Counted from the stretch's first letter, positions 1-8,461 are shown. The stretch is DNA of 55,963 bases from Methylophaga sulfidovorans (GCF_900114205.1 NZ_FOSH01000020.1:1-55963), one strand, 5' to 3'. The notes: generated by a model not told the origin, from the letters alone. A program made the numbers and translations.

Positions 1-318
1 ATACCCATTATTAGACAGACGGTGAAACCTGACAGTATTGTCTATACCGATACTTGGCGCAGTTATAATGCGTTAGATGTAAGCGAATTTAAACACTATC
101 GTATTAACCATAGTAAGCTTTTTGCCGATAAGCAAAATCATATCAATGGTATTGAGAATTTTTGGAATCAAGCTAAGCGCCACTTACGGCGATTTAACGG
201 TATTCCAAAGGAGCATTTTCACTTGTTTTTGAAAGAGTGTGAGTGGCGATTTAATAACAGTGACCCAAAGAGTCAATTAAAACAATTAACTCAATGGGTT
301 AAAGCGAATATGGGCTAG
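1..318 (+). mobile_element. IS1595-family transposase, C-terminal fragment (cut by window edge)
   Basis: The reading frame is open from base 1, so the protein continues left of the window; only about the last 105 residues are present. The segment has the ISXO2/IS1595-like DDE catalytic-domain layout: an acidic residue in YTDTWRSY, then a HINGIENFWNQAKRHLRRFNG-like block with the final acidic residue, then a basic tail. The stop TAG (316-318) lies inside the terminal inverted repeat, so coding runs to the very end of the element. Family placement is by recognition of these motifs; the 5' half and left end cannot be seen. Confidence 0.85.
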
Positions 319-665
319 TTATCTGGATCAGCCCCAAACAAAATTATTTGCTGGATACCTAACGAAGCTGAAGCAGTCAGTAAAATAGTGGAAAATTGTT
401 CAATCAGATCATTCAAAGGATCCAGGATTTGCCCTGGTGCGAGAGTCACTCCAACCCCCATAGGCTCAATAGAGACTTCTGTGCCCTGAGCTACCGATAT
501 AACACCATTTAAACCACGAGCTAACGCATATACGCTGAGTGTCACTGCCATCATCTGTTTGATTTGGTGATCAGTTGACGAGGTAACGGGAAAACAAGCC
601 AAACCTAAACAAATAAACAGCACGAAAAATGTGTGGCGGTATTTGTTTAGCATCAGAAATCTCAT
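315..665 (-). pseudogene. Membrane protein gene truncated by the IS insertion
   Basis: The frame encodes a 116-residue protein with an N-terminal hydrophobic segment (residues about 9-28) and a conserved-looking block VSIEPMGVGVTLAPGQ followed by LDPLNDLIEQFSTILL. The last six residues (GADPDN) and the stop are read from the IS terminal repeat, so the native C-terminus has been replaced. It starts 3 bases after the upstream diguanylate cyclase ends, so the two were one operon. I do not know the function; proteins with this 'EP.GVG...APG..LDPLND' pattern look like longer integral membrane proteins, so loss of function is likely. The CTAG at 315-318 supplies the stop codon on both strands. Confidence 0.7.
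317..335. repeat. Terminal inverted repeat of the IS1595-type element
   Basis: Read outward-in on the minus strand this is GGGGCTGATCCAGATAACT, a G-run-initiated end typical of IS1595-like elements. It lies immediately after the transposase coding end. The following 8 bases (about 336-343) would be one copy of the target duplication, but the other copy lies outside the window. Confidence 0.65.
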
Positions 666-668
666 CTA

Positions 669-2111
669 TTAACGAACACAGTTTCGCCCATCATTTTTAG
701 CCTTATAGAGCGATATATCGGCACGAGCAATCAACTGATTCATCGCCTCGGTTTGCTGATACTCAGCTACACCTGCACTAACTGTAATTTGATGCTTTTT
801 GCCATTATAGTCAAAGTGGTGAATAGCTATCGCTTCCCGAAGATTATTCATTACTCTGACGGCCTCATTTTTACTACAGTCCTGCATCATCAGTAAAAAC
901 TCTTCCCCGCCCCAGCGACATAACACGTCTTCTTCACGGATATGTTGGTTCATAATTCTCGCAACAGTCGTTAATACATAATCACCATACTGATGACCAT
1001 AGCTGTCATTGACACGTTTAAAGTGGTCAATATCAATCAGAATAACCGATAATGCCTCATTACGCCGTTTTGCTCGTGCAACAGCTTGTATGAAAAAAGA
1101 ATCAAATATTTGTCTATTCGTTGCGCCTGTCAGTTTATCTTTTGTGGCCATCGTTTCCAGGCGTCCCTGGTAACCACGCGAAGCAATATACAGTATGAAT
1201 AACACAATCAGACTGATAGCAAGCGACACCAAAAGATTTACTATCAGTGCGTTTTCCACTTTTTCTGTAGCGGGGTCATTTACCTGTTCAACAATCAAAT
1301 ACCAGTCGAACTCTGGTACTAAACGACTATTCAGATAAATAGTACTGCCATTTATCGTATCAAATGAAAAAGATGAGCTTGGCGTGGTCAAAATGCGTAA
1401 AAATACTTTATCGAGGCCTTCTTTATTCTGTATGTGCAGCTCTTTACTGTACTTACTGCTTTGCAACATGACCTGTCCCTGACGGTCAATAAAATAAATT
1501 TCGCGGCCATAGCGTTGCTGATAGTTTTCGATCAACTCTTCCACTACTAATAGAGATAAACCAACACCGATAACACCGATAAAATTTCCTTTTTTATCAA
1601 TAACTCGATAATTAACAAAAATACTCAACCGGCTTGGCTCGGCAGTGTCACGATCAATATTGATTTGATAAGGCTGACTGGAATTTTCTGCATTGAAGTA
1701 CCAGGCATCGGCACTGTCATCTTCAGAGACTTGTTTTAATATACCCGTGGGATGGTAATAATTTTTTGTTTTGCTGGAGACAAAAAACGCCGTAATTGTA
1801 TCGTATCTTTTTTGGATCTGACTAAGATAGCTTTCCATCTTTTCTGGATCTTTTTCACCCTCATTTACCCAGTCAAACACAAAAACATCGTTGGCCATAA
1901 GTGATGATATGACCAACGGATGAAGTAAGTCTCGTTGAATCTCTGAGTAAATATTATCGCTGGTCAACGGCAGCATCTCCTGTTGGAGTCGTTCTGAAAT
2001 AGAAGATCTGGCAACAAAATATCCGATGAGACTTGTTGCTAAAAATCCTAGTAGAACGATAATGCTGATGATGACTGTATATAGTCGCTTACGATTTTTC
2101 AAAGAAAACAC
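669..2111 (-). CDS. dCache-domain diguanylate cyclase
   Basis: A 480-residue inner-membrane sensor predicted to make cyclic di-GMP from two GTP. Visible order: transmembrane segment (residues about 10-33), a periplasmic double-Cache-like domain (about 35-285, with a DAWYFNAEN stretch typical of dCache ligand pockets), a second membrane segment (about 290-312), then a GGDEF domain. The active site is GGEEF at 401-405, preceded by an RxxD (392-395, REED) product-inhibition site at the canonical 5-residue spacing, so the enzyme should be catalytic and feedback-inhibited. The ligand is unknown; Cache domains commonly bind amino acids, carboxylates or amines. It is followed by the IS-truncated membrane gene. 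Confidence 0.9.
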   Translation of the reverse strand: MFSLKNRKRLYTVIISIIVLLGFLATSLIGYFVARSSISERLQQEMLPLTSDNIYSEIQRDLLHPLVISSLMANDVFVFDWVNEGEKDPEKMESYLSQIQKRYDTITAFFVSSKTKNYYHPTGILKQVSEDDSADAWYFNAENSSQPYQINIDRDTAEPSRLSIFVNYRVIDKKGNFIGVIGVGLSLLVVEELIENYQQRYGREIYFIDRQGQVMLQSSKYSKELHIQNKEGLDKVFLRILTTPSSSFSFDTINGSTIYLNSRLVPEFDWYLIVEQVNDPATEKVENALIVNLLVSLAISLIVLFILYIASRGYQGRLETMATKDKLTGATNRQIFDSFFIQAVARAKRRNEALSVILIDIDHFKRVNDSYGHQYGDYVLTTVARIMNQHIREEDVLCRWGGEEFLLMMQDCSKNEAVRVMNNLREAIAIHHFDYNGKKHQITVSAGVAEYQQTEAMNQLIARADISLYKAKNDGRNCVR

Positions 2112-2163
2112 ACCACAAATAAACCGTTAATGATATTGAAGCAGAACTATAATTTCCATTTTT

Positions 2164-2478
2164 TTAGTCTAGATCAAAAGGATATTCACGTTCATCGGCT
2201 TGCTTCTGTCCTGCAATCTTCTTGTGATGCCTGACCCCTAGAGCAAAACAGATAACTAACAATACATAGAAAATATCCAGGTCATCATCTTTAAATAGAC
2301 TAAAGATGGCCCATACTGGCGGTACATAAAAGACAACACTGAATAGCAGTGACGCCCAAACAGGTAAATCCCTTCGGGCAGCAAGATAAACATAATGACT
2401 GAATAATCCAGATAAAAAACCACCGAAAACAGCCAGACAGAGATAAAGAATCATCCCTATAGTATTAACATGTGACAT
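2164..2478 (-). CDS. Small hypothetical membrane protein (104 aa)
   Basis: Three hydrophobic stretches (residues about 8-32, 40-60 and 68-82) separated by short charged loops, ending in a hydrophilic acidic tail (EREYPFDLD), suggest a small inner-membrane protein. I do not recognise the family. It lies about 50 bases upstream of the dCache diguanylate cyclase on the same strand and could be co-transcribed with it. Confidence 0.6.
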   Translation of the reverse strand: MSHVNTIGMILYLCLAVFGGFLSGLFSHYVYLAARRDLPVWASLLFSVVFYVPPVWAIFSLFKDDDLDIFYVLLVICFALGVRHHKKIAGQKQADEREYPFDLD

Positions 2479-2570
2479 AGACTACCCAACCATAATTCAG
2501 GTTTAGCCGAACGGTATTGCTCTATCTGTTAATGATAACTCTCTACTACAAAAGAAAGCGATGCCTAATA

Positions 2571-3011
2571 TTACACAGCCCTTGCCAATAACAGGCTTTG
2601 TTGTAATTTATGTTTGTTTTTAACCACATCAGCAAGCGTATATTCATCCAGAACATTAAAAAAGGCTTGCTGAGCTTTCCTTAAAGCACTAAATAACACG
2701 CATACAGACTCAATCGGGCAGGAGCAATTACTACCGAAACACTCCAATAATTCTGGGTTTTCTATTTTTCGAATCAAGTGGCCAATATTAATTTGCTCTG
2801 CAGGCATCGCTAATGATAGCCCACCGCCACGACCGCGCTGGCTGTTGATAATTTTTTCCTGTACAAGACGCTGAGCTACCTTCGCTAAGTGATTGGTAGA
2901 AATGCCGTAACGCTCAGATGCATCTTTAACTGTCGCGGGTTTATCTGGAACATGAATTGCCAAATACATTAATAGCCTCAATGCATAATCTGAATGTGAA
3001 GTCAGCTGCAT
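2571..3011 (-). CDS. Rrf2-family iron-sulfur transcriptional regulator, NsrR-like
   Basis: 146 residues with the Rrf2 winged-helix start MQLTSHSDYALRLLMYLA, a recognition region around residues 35-60 and the basic-glycine wing QRGRGGG. Four cysteines at C91, C96, C98 and C104 lie where NsrR and IscR bind their Fe-S cluster; the C-x4-C ... C arrangement plus FLNVLDEYTLADVV-like tail is closer to NsrR (nitric-oxide sensor) than to IscR or CymR. NO-responsive repression is therefore the likeliest role. No NO-detoxification gene is adjacent, so its targets are elsewhere. Confidence 0.8.
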   Translation of the reverse strand: MQLTSHSDYALRLLMYLAIHVPDKPATVKDASERYGISTNHLAKVAQRLVQEKIINSQRGRGGGLSLAMPAEQINIGHLIRKIENPELLECFGSNCSCPIESVCVLFSALRKAQQAFFNVLDEYTLADVVKNKHKLQQSLLLARAV

Positions 3012-3338
3012 TACACTGTCCCCATATACATTCTTACATTCATCCCAGTTTCCTCAATTGAAATAATCACTAAACCTCATTGAGAAGCAATTTCTCAGCC
3101 ATTCAATGTATCTAGCTAATGAAGGATATGTCATCAGCTTATATAGAGCATCATAATGCCCCTATAGTGACGATTCCGTGTCAGAGATAGTCCCGTTAAG
3201 AATAAATATACGAGCTATTTTGATGTCCATGCTTTGCGGTAAAACGCACTTAAACTGTGCGAGTGAATCAAATACGTGCTTCACAGCAAATTCACGATAC
3301 ACAATTAATCATAAGCTGTAAAAGCCAAGGTGACTCAC
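3012..3338. promoter_or_regulatory. Intergenic region between divergent Rrf2 regulator and lipocalin
   Basis: This 327-base gap should carry both divergent promoters. One clear dyad is TGAGAA-N5-TTCTCA at 3081-3097, with A/T-rich flanks, which could be an operator or short hairpin. I see no ORF or RNA gene here. Confidence 0.35.
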
Positions 3339-3890
3339 ATGCAACGTTTTAGCCTTTCAGGAATAATTGTCATGGCGATATTTTTAAGCGGATGTCAGAC
3401 TAATCATCCGCCTATTAAACCTGTTTCTTATGTCGATATAGATCGATTTATGGGAGATTGGTACGTTATCGCGAATATTCCCACTTATATCGAAGAAGGC
3501 GCTCACAATGCCATCGAATCCTATAAATTAAACCCGGATGGAAGTATTCAAACCACATTTACATTTCATGAAAATAGTTATGACGGAGAATTAAAAACCT
3601 ATCACCCAACAGGCTTTATCACAGATGAGAAAACAAATGCTATTTGGGGAATGCAGTTTATCTGGCCAATAAAAGCAGATTACCGAATCATGTATCTGAA
3701 CGAAGATTATTCACAAACGATTGTTGCCCGTAACAAACGTGATTATGTCTGGATCATGGCTCGTACCCCAACAATTCCTGAGGCAGATTATCAACATATG
3801 CTCAGCCTGATTAAACAAGTTGGTTATGATATTAGCCAGATTCAACGTGTTCCCCAGGACTGGTCTGGACAACCACCAACAGCAAGGTAA
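3339..3890 (+). CDS. blc: Bacterial lipocalin (outer-membrane lipoprotein, Blc-like)
   Basis: 183 residues. The start is placed at ATG 3339 because AAGGTGA lies 5 bases upstream; an in-frame GTG at 3330 is less likely. A lipoprotein signal ends in LSGC with the lipidated cysteine at residue 19. The mature part begins with the lipocalin signature (DIDRFMGDWYVIANIP, the G-x-W motif). It continues through the single-domain beta-barrel typical of Blc, including the RNKRDYVWIMARTP block. Blc-type proteins bind lysophospholipids or fatty acids at the outer membrane during envelope stress. It is divergent from the Rrf2 regulator. Confidence 0.88.
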   Translation: MQRFSLSGIIVMAIFLSGCQTNHPPIKPVSYVDIDRFMGDWYVIANIPTYIEEGAHNAIESYKLNPDGSIQTTFTFHENSYDGELKTYHPTGFITDEKTNAIWGMQFIWPIKADYRIMYLNEDYSQTIVARNKRDYVWIMARTPTIPEADYQHMLSLIKQVGYDISQIQRVPQDWSGQPPTAR

Positions 3891-3908
3891 TTGCTGCAGA
3901 ATAAATAA

Positions 3909-4511
3909 CTAGCGAATCGCGTCTATTGGTATGTCTTCGACCTTATCAACAACAACCGCATATAGATCTTCAGTAGCCGCCAGAGTGACTTCCTGGACCT
4001 GTTCAGCAGATAGCTGCTTACCATTATTCATACACAAGGCTCGTGTGGCCGTAGCCTCTGCAACGACTGTGACATTATAGCCACGATTAAAGCCACCATG
4101 CGCAGTTGAGTTAACGCACATATGCGTCATAAAACCCGCGAGGATAATATTCTCAATACCACGCTTGCGGAGAGCTTCGTCTAAGGATGTCTGAATAAAG
4201 GAGTTAGGGAAACTTTTTACTATGACATACTCACCATCTATCGGAGCAACTTCATCTGCAATGGCGCCAAGTCGACTATTTAAGTCATACGGTGAGCCTT
4301 TACCGCCATCATGTTGTATATGAAAAATAGGAATGCCATGCTCGCGAGCCAATTCAAGTAATTTTTTAACGTTTTGCAGAGCTGCTTCAACGTTATCCAA
4401 CTTCATCACACCTTCCCTGTAGGTATTCTGGCAATCAATAAGGATTAACGCAGAGTCACTTAATGCTGAAGCCTGATGCCCTATTCCAACGATATCACGT
4501 AGCGTCGTCAT
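3909..4511 (-). CDS. Isochorismatase-family cysteine hydrolase
   Basis: 200 residues from ATG at 4511, chosen because GGAG lies 8 bases upstream; a longer frame to 4583 adds 24 residues without family character. The catalytic triad pattern is visible: Asp in ALILIDCQNTY, Lys in VIVKSFPNSF and the nucleophile Cys in FMTHMCVNSTA. The family hydrolyses amides, ureas or vinyl ethers (isochorismate, nicotinamide, N-carbamoylsarcosine), and the substrate cannot be set from sequence. Its stop is 18 bases from the convergent lipocalin gene end. Confidence 0.85.
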   Translation of the reverse strand: MTTLRDIVGIGHQASALSDSALILIDCQNTYREGVMKLDNVEAALQNVKKLLELAREHGIPIFHIQHDGGKGSPYDLNSRLGAIADEVAPIDGEYVIVKSFPNSFIQTSLDEALRKRGIENIILAGFMTHMCVNSTAHGGFNRGYNVTVVAEATATRALCMNNGKQLSAEQVQEVTLAATEDLYAVVVDKVEDIPIDAIR

Positions 4512-4645
4512 AACCGTTCTCCATTTATGGCAAAAATTGACAATACCATATATCCCTTCGACACATAATGTTCCGACTTGCATAAATTTTTGCAGTCGCT
4601 ATTATTCCGCAGCAAGCCAAGACATATCATTAAACAGGAGAAAAA

Positions 4646-5458
4646 ATGGCCTCATCTCTTACCCAAAAGACAAATCGTTTTGCGGCTGTTTTTCTTAACA
4701 TCAAACAAAATAAATTATTTGAATCGATTGTTGTCGCTGTCATCCTTTTTTCAGCTTTAATGATCGGTGCAAAAACCTATAACATCCCACCTAATGTTCT
4801 GACAGTAATTGTGTGGCTGGATTATGCGATCACCATTTTTTTCCTAATTGAAATCAGTATTCGTTTTTTTGCTGAGACCAACAAACTCCAATTTTTCAAA
4901 AGTGGCTGGAATATTTTTGACACCATTATTGTGGTTGTCAGTCTTATTCCGATAGAAGACAGTGAGCTGGCACTGGTAGGTCGTTTAATCAGAATATTCC
5001 GCGTTTTACGGATGGTCTCTGTCATACCAGAATTGCGGACGCTACTTAATTCTTTACTACGTGCATTGCCACAACTCGGTTATGTCGCACTTCTAATGTT
5101 TATCATTGTTTATATTTATGCCGCTGTAGGAACAACTTTTTTTGCCGGCGTAAACAAAACATTATGGGGTGACATCGCTATTTCAATGTTAACGCTGTTC
5201 CGTGTCATGACTTTTGAGGACTGGACAGATGTAATGTATGAAACCATGGAAGTCTATCCATTAAGCTGGATTTTCTATATCAGTTTTATCTTTCTCAATG
5301 CCTTTGCTTTTCTCAATATGCTTATCGGCATCGTGGTCAATGTCATGGAAAAAGAAAATGCAGAACAATGGCAAAAAGAACATGCTGGTGAAACCACCAT
5401 TCAGGATTTATCTGATCAGATAAAAGAGTTAAAACAACTTATCACAGACCAGAAATAA
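4646..5458 (+). CDS. Single-domain voltage-gated cation channel (BacNav family)
   Basis: 270 residues, preceded by AGGAG at 4636-4640. Six transmembrane segments are readable: S1 (about 27-45), S2 (53-75), S3 (88-103), S4 with R113, R116, R119 and R122 at three-residue spacing, S5 (145-168) and S6 (207-234). The pore loop has a filter TFEDWTD (189-195) instead of the sodium-selective TLESWSM type. The C-terminal tail (about 252-270) is a short heptad-like helix, as in tetramer-forming BacNav coiled coils. Membrane homotetramer is expected; ion selectivity is discussed in findings. Confidence 0.9.
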   Translation: MASSLTQKTNRFAAVFLNIKQNKLFESIVVAVILFSALMIGAKTYNIPPNVLTVIVWLDYAITIFFLIEISIRFFAETNKLQFFKSGWNIFDTIIVVVSLIPIEDSELALVGRLIRIFRVLRMVSVIPELRTLLNSLLRALPQLGYVALLMFIIVYIYAAVGTTFFAGVNKTLWGDIAISMLTLFRVMTFEDWTDVMYETMEVYPLSWIFYISFIFLNAFAFLNMLIGIVVNVMEKENAEQWQKEHAGETTIQDLSDQIKELKQLITDQK

Positions 5459-5460
5459 AA

Positions 5461-5487
5461 AAGGGAGCTTTCGCTCCCCTTTTTTTA
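5461..5487. terminator. Rho-independent terminator between channel gene and dps
   Basis: GGGAGC-TTTC-GCTCCC stem-loop (5463-5478) followed by CTTTTTTT; A-rich on the other side, so it can serve both convergent genes. Confidence 0.85.
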
Positions 5488-5500
5488 ATCTTGATGATGG

Positions 5501-5971
5501 CTACGACTTAAGTGCTCGTAACATCCATGCTGTTTTTTCATGGACACGCATGCGATCAGACACCAATGATGCAGAAGATTCATCGTCTGCTTCTTGTGCA
5601 AGTTTTAAGACTTTACGGCATGTTTTTACGACCTGTTCATGACCGTGGGTCAACAGTCCGACCATTTCTTTTGCCTCTGGCACACCTTCCACTTCCTTGA
5701 TTGAACTCAGTTCAGCGAAAGCTTTATATGTTGCAGGAGCTGCAACATCCAGTGTACGAATCCGCTCAGCGATATCATCCACTGCTACAGCGAGTTCAGT
5801 ATATTGTTCTTCAAACATCAGATGTAATTCACGGAATTGTGGTCCAGAGACATTCCAGTGAAAGTTATGTGTTTGTAAATAAAGAGTGTATGAATCTGCT
5901 AACAGGTTTTTTAAACCGTCAGCAATATCTTGTCTATCCTGCTTATTGATACCGATATCAATGGTACTCAT
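5501..5971 (-). CDS. dps: Dps-family ferritin-like DNA-protection protein
   Basis: 156 residues, full-length for a mini-ferritin. Inter-subunit ferroxidase ligands are visible: H38 in THNFHWNV, H50 in RELHLMF, and D65/E69 in AVDDIAERI. It should assemble as a dodecamer, oxidise Fe(II) using H2O2 and store iron, protecting DNA. There is no lysine-rich N-terminal tail, so direct DNA binding is uncertain. Monocistronic, with its own terminator. Confidence 0.93.
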   Translation of the reverse strand: MSTIDIGINKQDRQDIADGLKNLLADSYTLYLQTHNFHWNVSGPQFRELHLMFEEQYTELAVAVDDIAERIRTLDVAAPATYKAFAELSSIKEVEGVPEAKEMVGLLTHGHEQVVKTCRKVLKLAQEADDESSASLVSDRMRVHEKTAWMLRALKS

Positions 5972-6180
5972 TAATGAGCCTCCTTATTATTTAGTGGACA
6001 TATATAGTCACTATGAACGCAGATTCGTTCATATCGATTAAATATAATTACATCATAATGATTGTGCAGTAAATGTAAAACAGTTTATTCCCATGGAAAT
6101 AACAGATAAAAACGATGATTAAAATTATCGACTTTTCCAATCAATATGATTTAACTAAGTTGTTGTAAAAATGCATATAA

Positions 6181-6199
6181 GTTAATGATAATCATTCTC
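6181..6199. promoter_or_regulatory. Fur-box candidate
   Basis: GTTAATGATAATCATTCTC matches the classical 19-bp Fur consensus (GATAATGATAATCATTATC) at 17 of 19 positions. It lies about 20 bases before the DUF2061 start, where bound Fur would block transcription or initiation. Confidence 0.7.
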
Positions 6200-6219
6200 A
6201 ACTAAACAGGAGAATGATC

Positions 6220-6420
6220 ATGACTAAAACGATCAGCTTTGCCATTGTCCACTTCAGTGTGGCATTTACCGTGGGTTATGTAATGACCGGCAGCATATTA
6301 GTCGGTGGCACAATGGCGTTAATTGAACCGGCTATCAATACTGTTGCGTTTTATATGCATGAAAAAGTATGGACAGCCATTAAACAGAATAATGCTGAAA
6401 GAAACCCAGCTATTCAATAA
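6220..6420 (+). CDS. DUF2061 small membrane protein
   Basis: 66 residues from ATG 6220 (AGGAG at 6208-6212, 7-base spacing; an ATG at 6214 is too close). Two hydrophobic helices with a GG(T)MALIEPAINTVAFY core match the DUF2061 family of small predicted membrane proteins, whose function is unknown. The Fur-box match immediately upstream suggests iron-responsive expression. It precedes the chromate transporter by 59 bases on the same strand. Confidence 0.75.
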   Translation: MTKTISFAIVHFSVAFTVGYVMTGSILVGGTMALIEPAINTVAFYMHEKVWTAIKQNNAERNPAIQ

Positions 6421-6432
6421 AGGTGAGAAAGA

Positions 6433-6483
6433 TTGAATGAGAAACACGAAGAGATCGTCAACATACTCAATGGCCCGATGTGA
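6433..6483 (+). CDS. Possible 16-codon leader ORF coupled to chrA
   Basis: A TTG-started frame (LNEKHEEIVNILNGPM) follows AGGTGAG at 6421-6427. Its last codons ATG-TGA overlap the GTG start of the transporter (6480-6482), which has no Shine-Dalgarno of its own. This geometry suggests translational coupling. A competing ATG at 6437 in another frame could equally use the same ribosome site, so this remains tentative. Confidence 0.35.
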   Translation: MNEKHEEIVNILNGPM

Positions 6484-7658
6484 AACTATCCCTTCAGGCT
6501 GATATTTTTAAAGCGTTTTTCACGTTAGGATTGACGGCATTTGGCGGTCCGGTAGCCCATATCGCCTATTTTCGACAGGCGTTTGTTGAAAATAGACGCT
6601 GGCTTTCTGACGAAGACTTCACACAACTACTAGCTGTCAGCCAAACATTGCCGGGACCAGCGAGTAGTCAGTTAGGATTTGCCATTGGTCTATATCGTGG
6701 CGGCATCTTAGGCGCTATCAATGCCTTCCTCGCTTTTACCTTGCCCTCAGCAATAGCGTTGATTCTGTTTGCCATGTACGTGGTTTCAATATCATCGCCA
6801 TTGAAAGATGCCGCTCTACATGGATTACAGCTTGTGGCACTCCCTGTTGTGGCTGACGCCGTTTGGAAAATGTCACGTCAACTTTGTCCTGATTTAAACA
6901 GAAGAATTATCGCAGGCCTCAGTCTGTTATTTTTAGTACTATCGCCCTTCAGTTTTAGCCAATTTCTTATCATAGGATTCGGTGCTATTGCTGGCTTATA
7001 TCTGCTACAGCCTAATACACCCGGTCAGCCGTTTTCGTTGAATCTTCCTTATAGCAAAAAAATGGCTGGTCTCTTTTTAATCCTGTTTATTATTCTGTTT
7101 TTTATCCCTTTATTGAATATCGACCAACCGTTATTTCATTTTATTACTATTTTTTATCAGGCGGGTGCAAGCGTATTCGGTGGTGGACATGTGGTTCTGC
7201 CATTATTAGAAAACAAGATGGTGAGTACCGGCTTGATTTCATCGGAACAATTTTTAGCAGGGTATGGGGCAGCTCAAGCTGTTCCCGGCCCCTTATTTAC
7301 TATTTCAGCTTATCTGGGAGCCTTGTTACCGGGAGAAAGTGGCGGTGTTACTGGTGCTGTTATTTCATTGTGCGCCTTGTTTCTACCAGGGTTTTTATTA
7401 ATTCTGGCATTGCTGCCTTTTTGGCAGTCGCTGCAAAATAATGTCGTCATACAAAAAGCGTTGCTAGGTATTAATGCAGCTATGGTTGGTTTATTGGCGG
7501 CTGCACTCTATCAACCAATATGGCAACATGTTATTCATTCTTTTACCGATATCATTATCGCGATAACAGGCTTTATTCTGTTACACGTTTATCGTTTATC
7601 GCCGGTCATTATTGTTTTATGGTGTCTGGCTGGCAGTATTATCACGAGTTTATTATGA
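6480..7658 (+). CDS. chrA: Chromate transporter, CHR family
   Basis: 392 residues from GTG 6480. It is a bidomain CHR protein: the N-terminal repeat has FFTLGLTAFGGPVAHIAYFR and a LPGPASSQLGFAIG block, and the C-terminal repeat has FGGGHVVLPLLENKM and AVPGPLFTISAYLGA, with about 10 hydrophobic segments. Family members export chromate from the cytoplasm, and many are uncharacterised anion transporters. The gene overlaps the downstream acetyltransferase by ATGA. Initiation probably depends on upstream translation. Confidence 0.9.
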   Translation: MKLSLQADIFKAFFTLGLTAFGGPVAHIAYFRQAFVENRRWLSDEDFTQLLAVSQTLPGPASSQLGFAIGLYRGGILGAINAFLAFTLPSAIALILFAMYVVSISSPLKDAALHGLQLVALPVVADAVWKMSRQLCPDLNRRIIAGLSLLFLVLSPFSFSQFLIIGFGAIAGLYLLQPNTPGQPFSLNLPYSKKMAGLFLILFIILFFIPLLNIDQPLFHFITIFYQAGASVFGGGHVVLPLLENKMVSTGLISSEQFLAGYGAAQAVPGPLFTISAYLGALLPGESGGVTGAVISLCALFLPGFLLILALLPFWQSLQNNVVIQKALLGINAAMVGLLAAALYQPIWQHVIHSFTDIIIAITGFILLHVYRLSPVIIVLWCLAGSIITSLL

Positions 7659-8149
7659 ATTCATCTCATATCAGAAAAGCTGAGCAAAAAGATCTCACTA
7701 AAATCACCCAGCTTTTAATCCGCTGTGCTGAAGACATGCATCAACAAGGCATGCCACACTGGCTTGGTGTTTATGATGATAATTCGGTTAAACAAAACCT
7801 GTTAACCAAGCAAGTATATGTGCTGGAAAAAGGGGACCAAATTCTGGGATGTATTGCTATCGGCACCGACAAAGCTAGCTATTATGATGATTGCTGGCCA
7901 GAAGCACCCAAAGCAGATGTCTATATCACCCAATTAGCTGTTTCTCCTGACATGCAGGGCACTGGTTATGGCAAACGACTTATGCAGTTCTGCCTCAATC
8001 AAGTACAAGATAAAACAGTACAATTAGATGCGGTAGATCACTACCCAGCATTGCTCAAATTCTATAAAAACCTGGGGTTTCAGATTATTGCCACAGGTAT
8101 TGGTTTAGGTGATAAACGTCACTTGTTCAGCTATACAGCAAACAGCTGA
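7655..8149 (+). CDS. GNAT-family N-acetyltransferase
   Basis: 164 residues starting at the ATG of an ATGA overlap (7655-7658) with the chrA stop; a longer in-frame extension lies inside chrA and is not coding. The acetyl-CoA binding motif is readable as VSPDMQGTGYGKRLM, followed by the ALLKFYKNLGFQ beta-bulge region typical of GNATs. The substrate is unknown. Tight coupling to chrA indicates co-translation, though no functional link is established. Confidence 0.85.
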   Translation: MNSSHIRKAEQKDLTKITQLLIRCAEDMHQQGMPHWLGVYDDNSVKQNLLTKQVYVLEKGDQILGCIAIGTDKASYYDDCWPEAPKADVYITQLAVSPDMQGTGYGKRLMQFCLNQVQDKTVQLDAVDHYPALLKFYKNLGFQIIATGIGLGDKRHLFSYTANS

Positions 8150-8212
8150 TACTCAACAGGAACTCCACCTCTGAACTTCAGTCATTGAAATGAATAATGA
8201 TGGAGAAATCAC

Positions 8213-8404
8213 ATGGTCTACGCATTACAAGAACACACTGTATCCTGCCCTTACTGTGGTGAAATTATTTCGGTGGTGATTGATGGCTCGGTTGAATCAC
8301 AAGAGTATATCGAGGACTGTGAAGTCTGCTGTCGTCCTATTACATTTACTGTGGAAGTGGACCACACAGGTCTTTATGTTCAAACCTCGCATGAAAATGA
8401 ATAA
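8213..8404 (+). CDS. CPXCG-motif cysteine-rich small protein
   Basis: 63 residues with CPYCGE near the N-terminus and DCEVCCRPITF in the middle, giving two Cys pairs that probably bind zinc or iron. Matches the short CPXCG cysteine-rich proteins common in marine gammaproteobacteria. Function unknown. It stands alone, with the GNAT gene 63 bases upstream. Confidence 0.82.
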   Translation: MVYALQEHTVSCPYCGEIISVVIDGSVESQEYIEDCEVCCRPITFTVEVDHTGLYVQTSHENE

Positions 8405-8446
8405 TCCCCTTATCCACACTGACTCTAAATAACAATAAACCCTATT

Positions 8447-8461
8447 TGATATTAATTATCA
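8447..8461. promoter_or_regulatory. Weak Fur-like dyad upstream of the PepSY gene
   Basis: TGATATTAATTATCA has TGATA/TATCA half-sites about 90 bases before the PepSY protein start. PepSY/PiuB membrane proteins are often iron-regulated, but this match to the Fur consensus is partial. Confidence 0.25.

Noticed and set aside
4578-4760. Plus-strand ORF before the ion channel
   Set aside because: It overlaps the channel start in another frame and shows no family character.
7520-7654. N-terminal extension of the GNAT gene
   Set aside because: It lies inside chrA; the ATGA overlap start at 7655 fits family length and the motif position.
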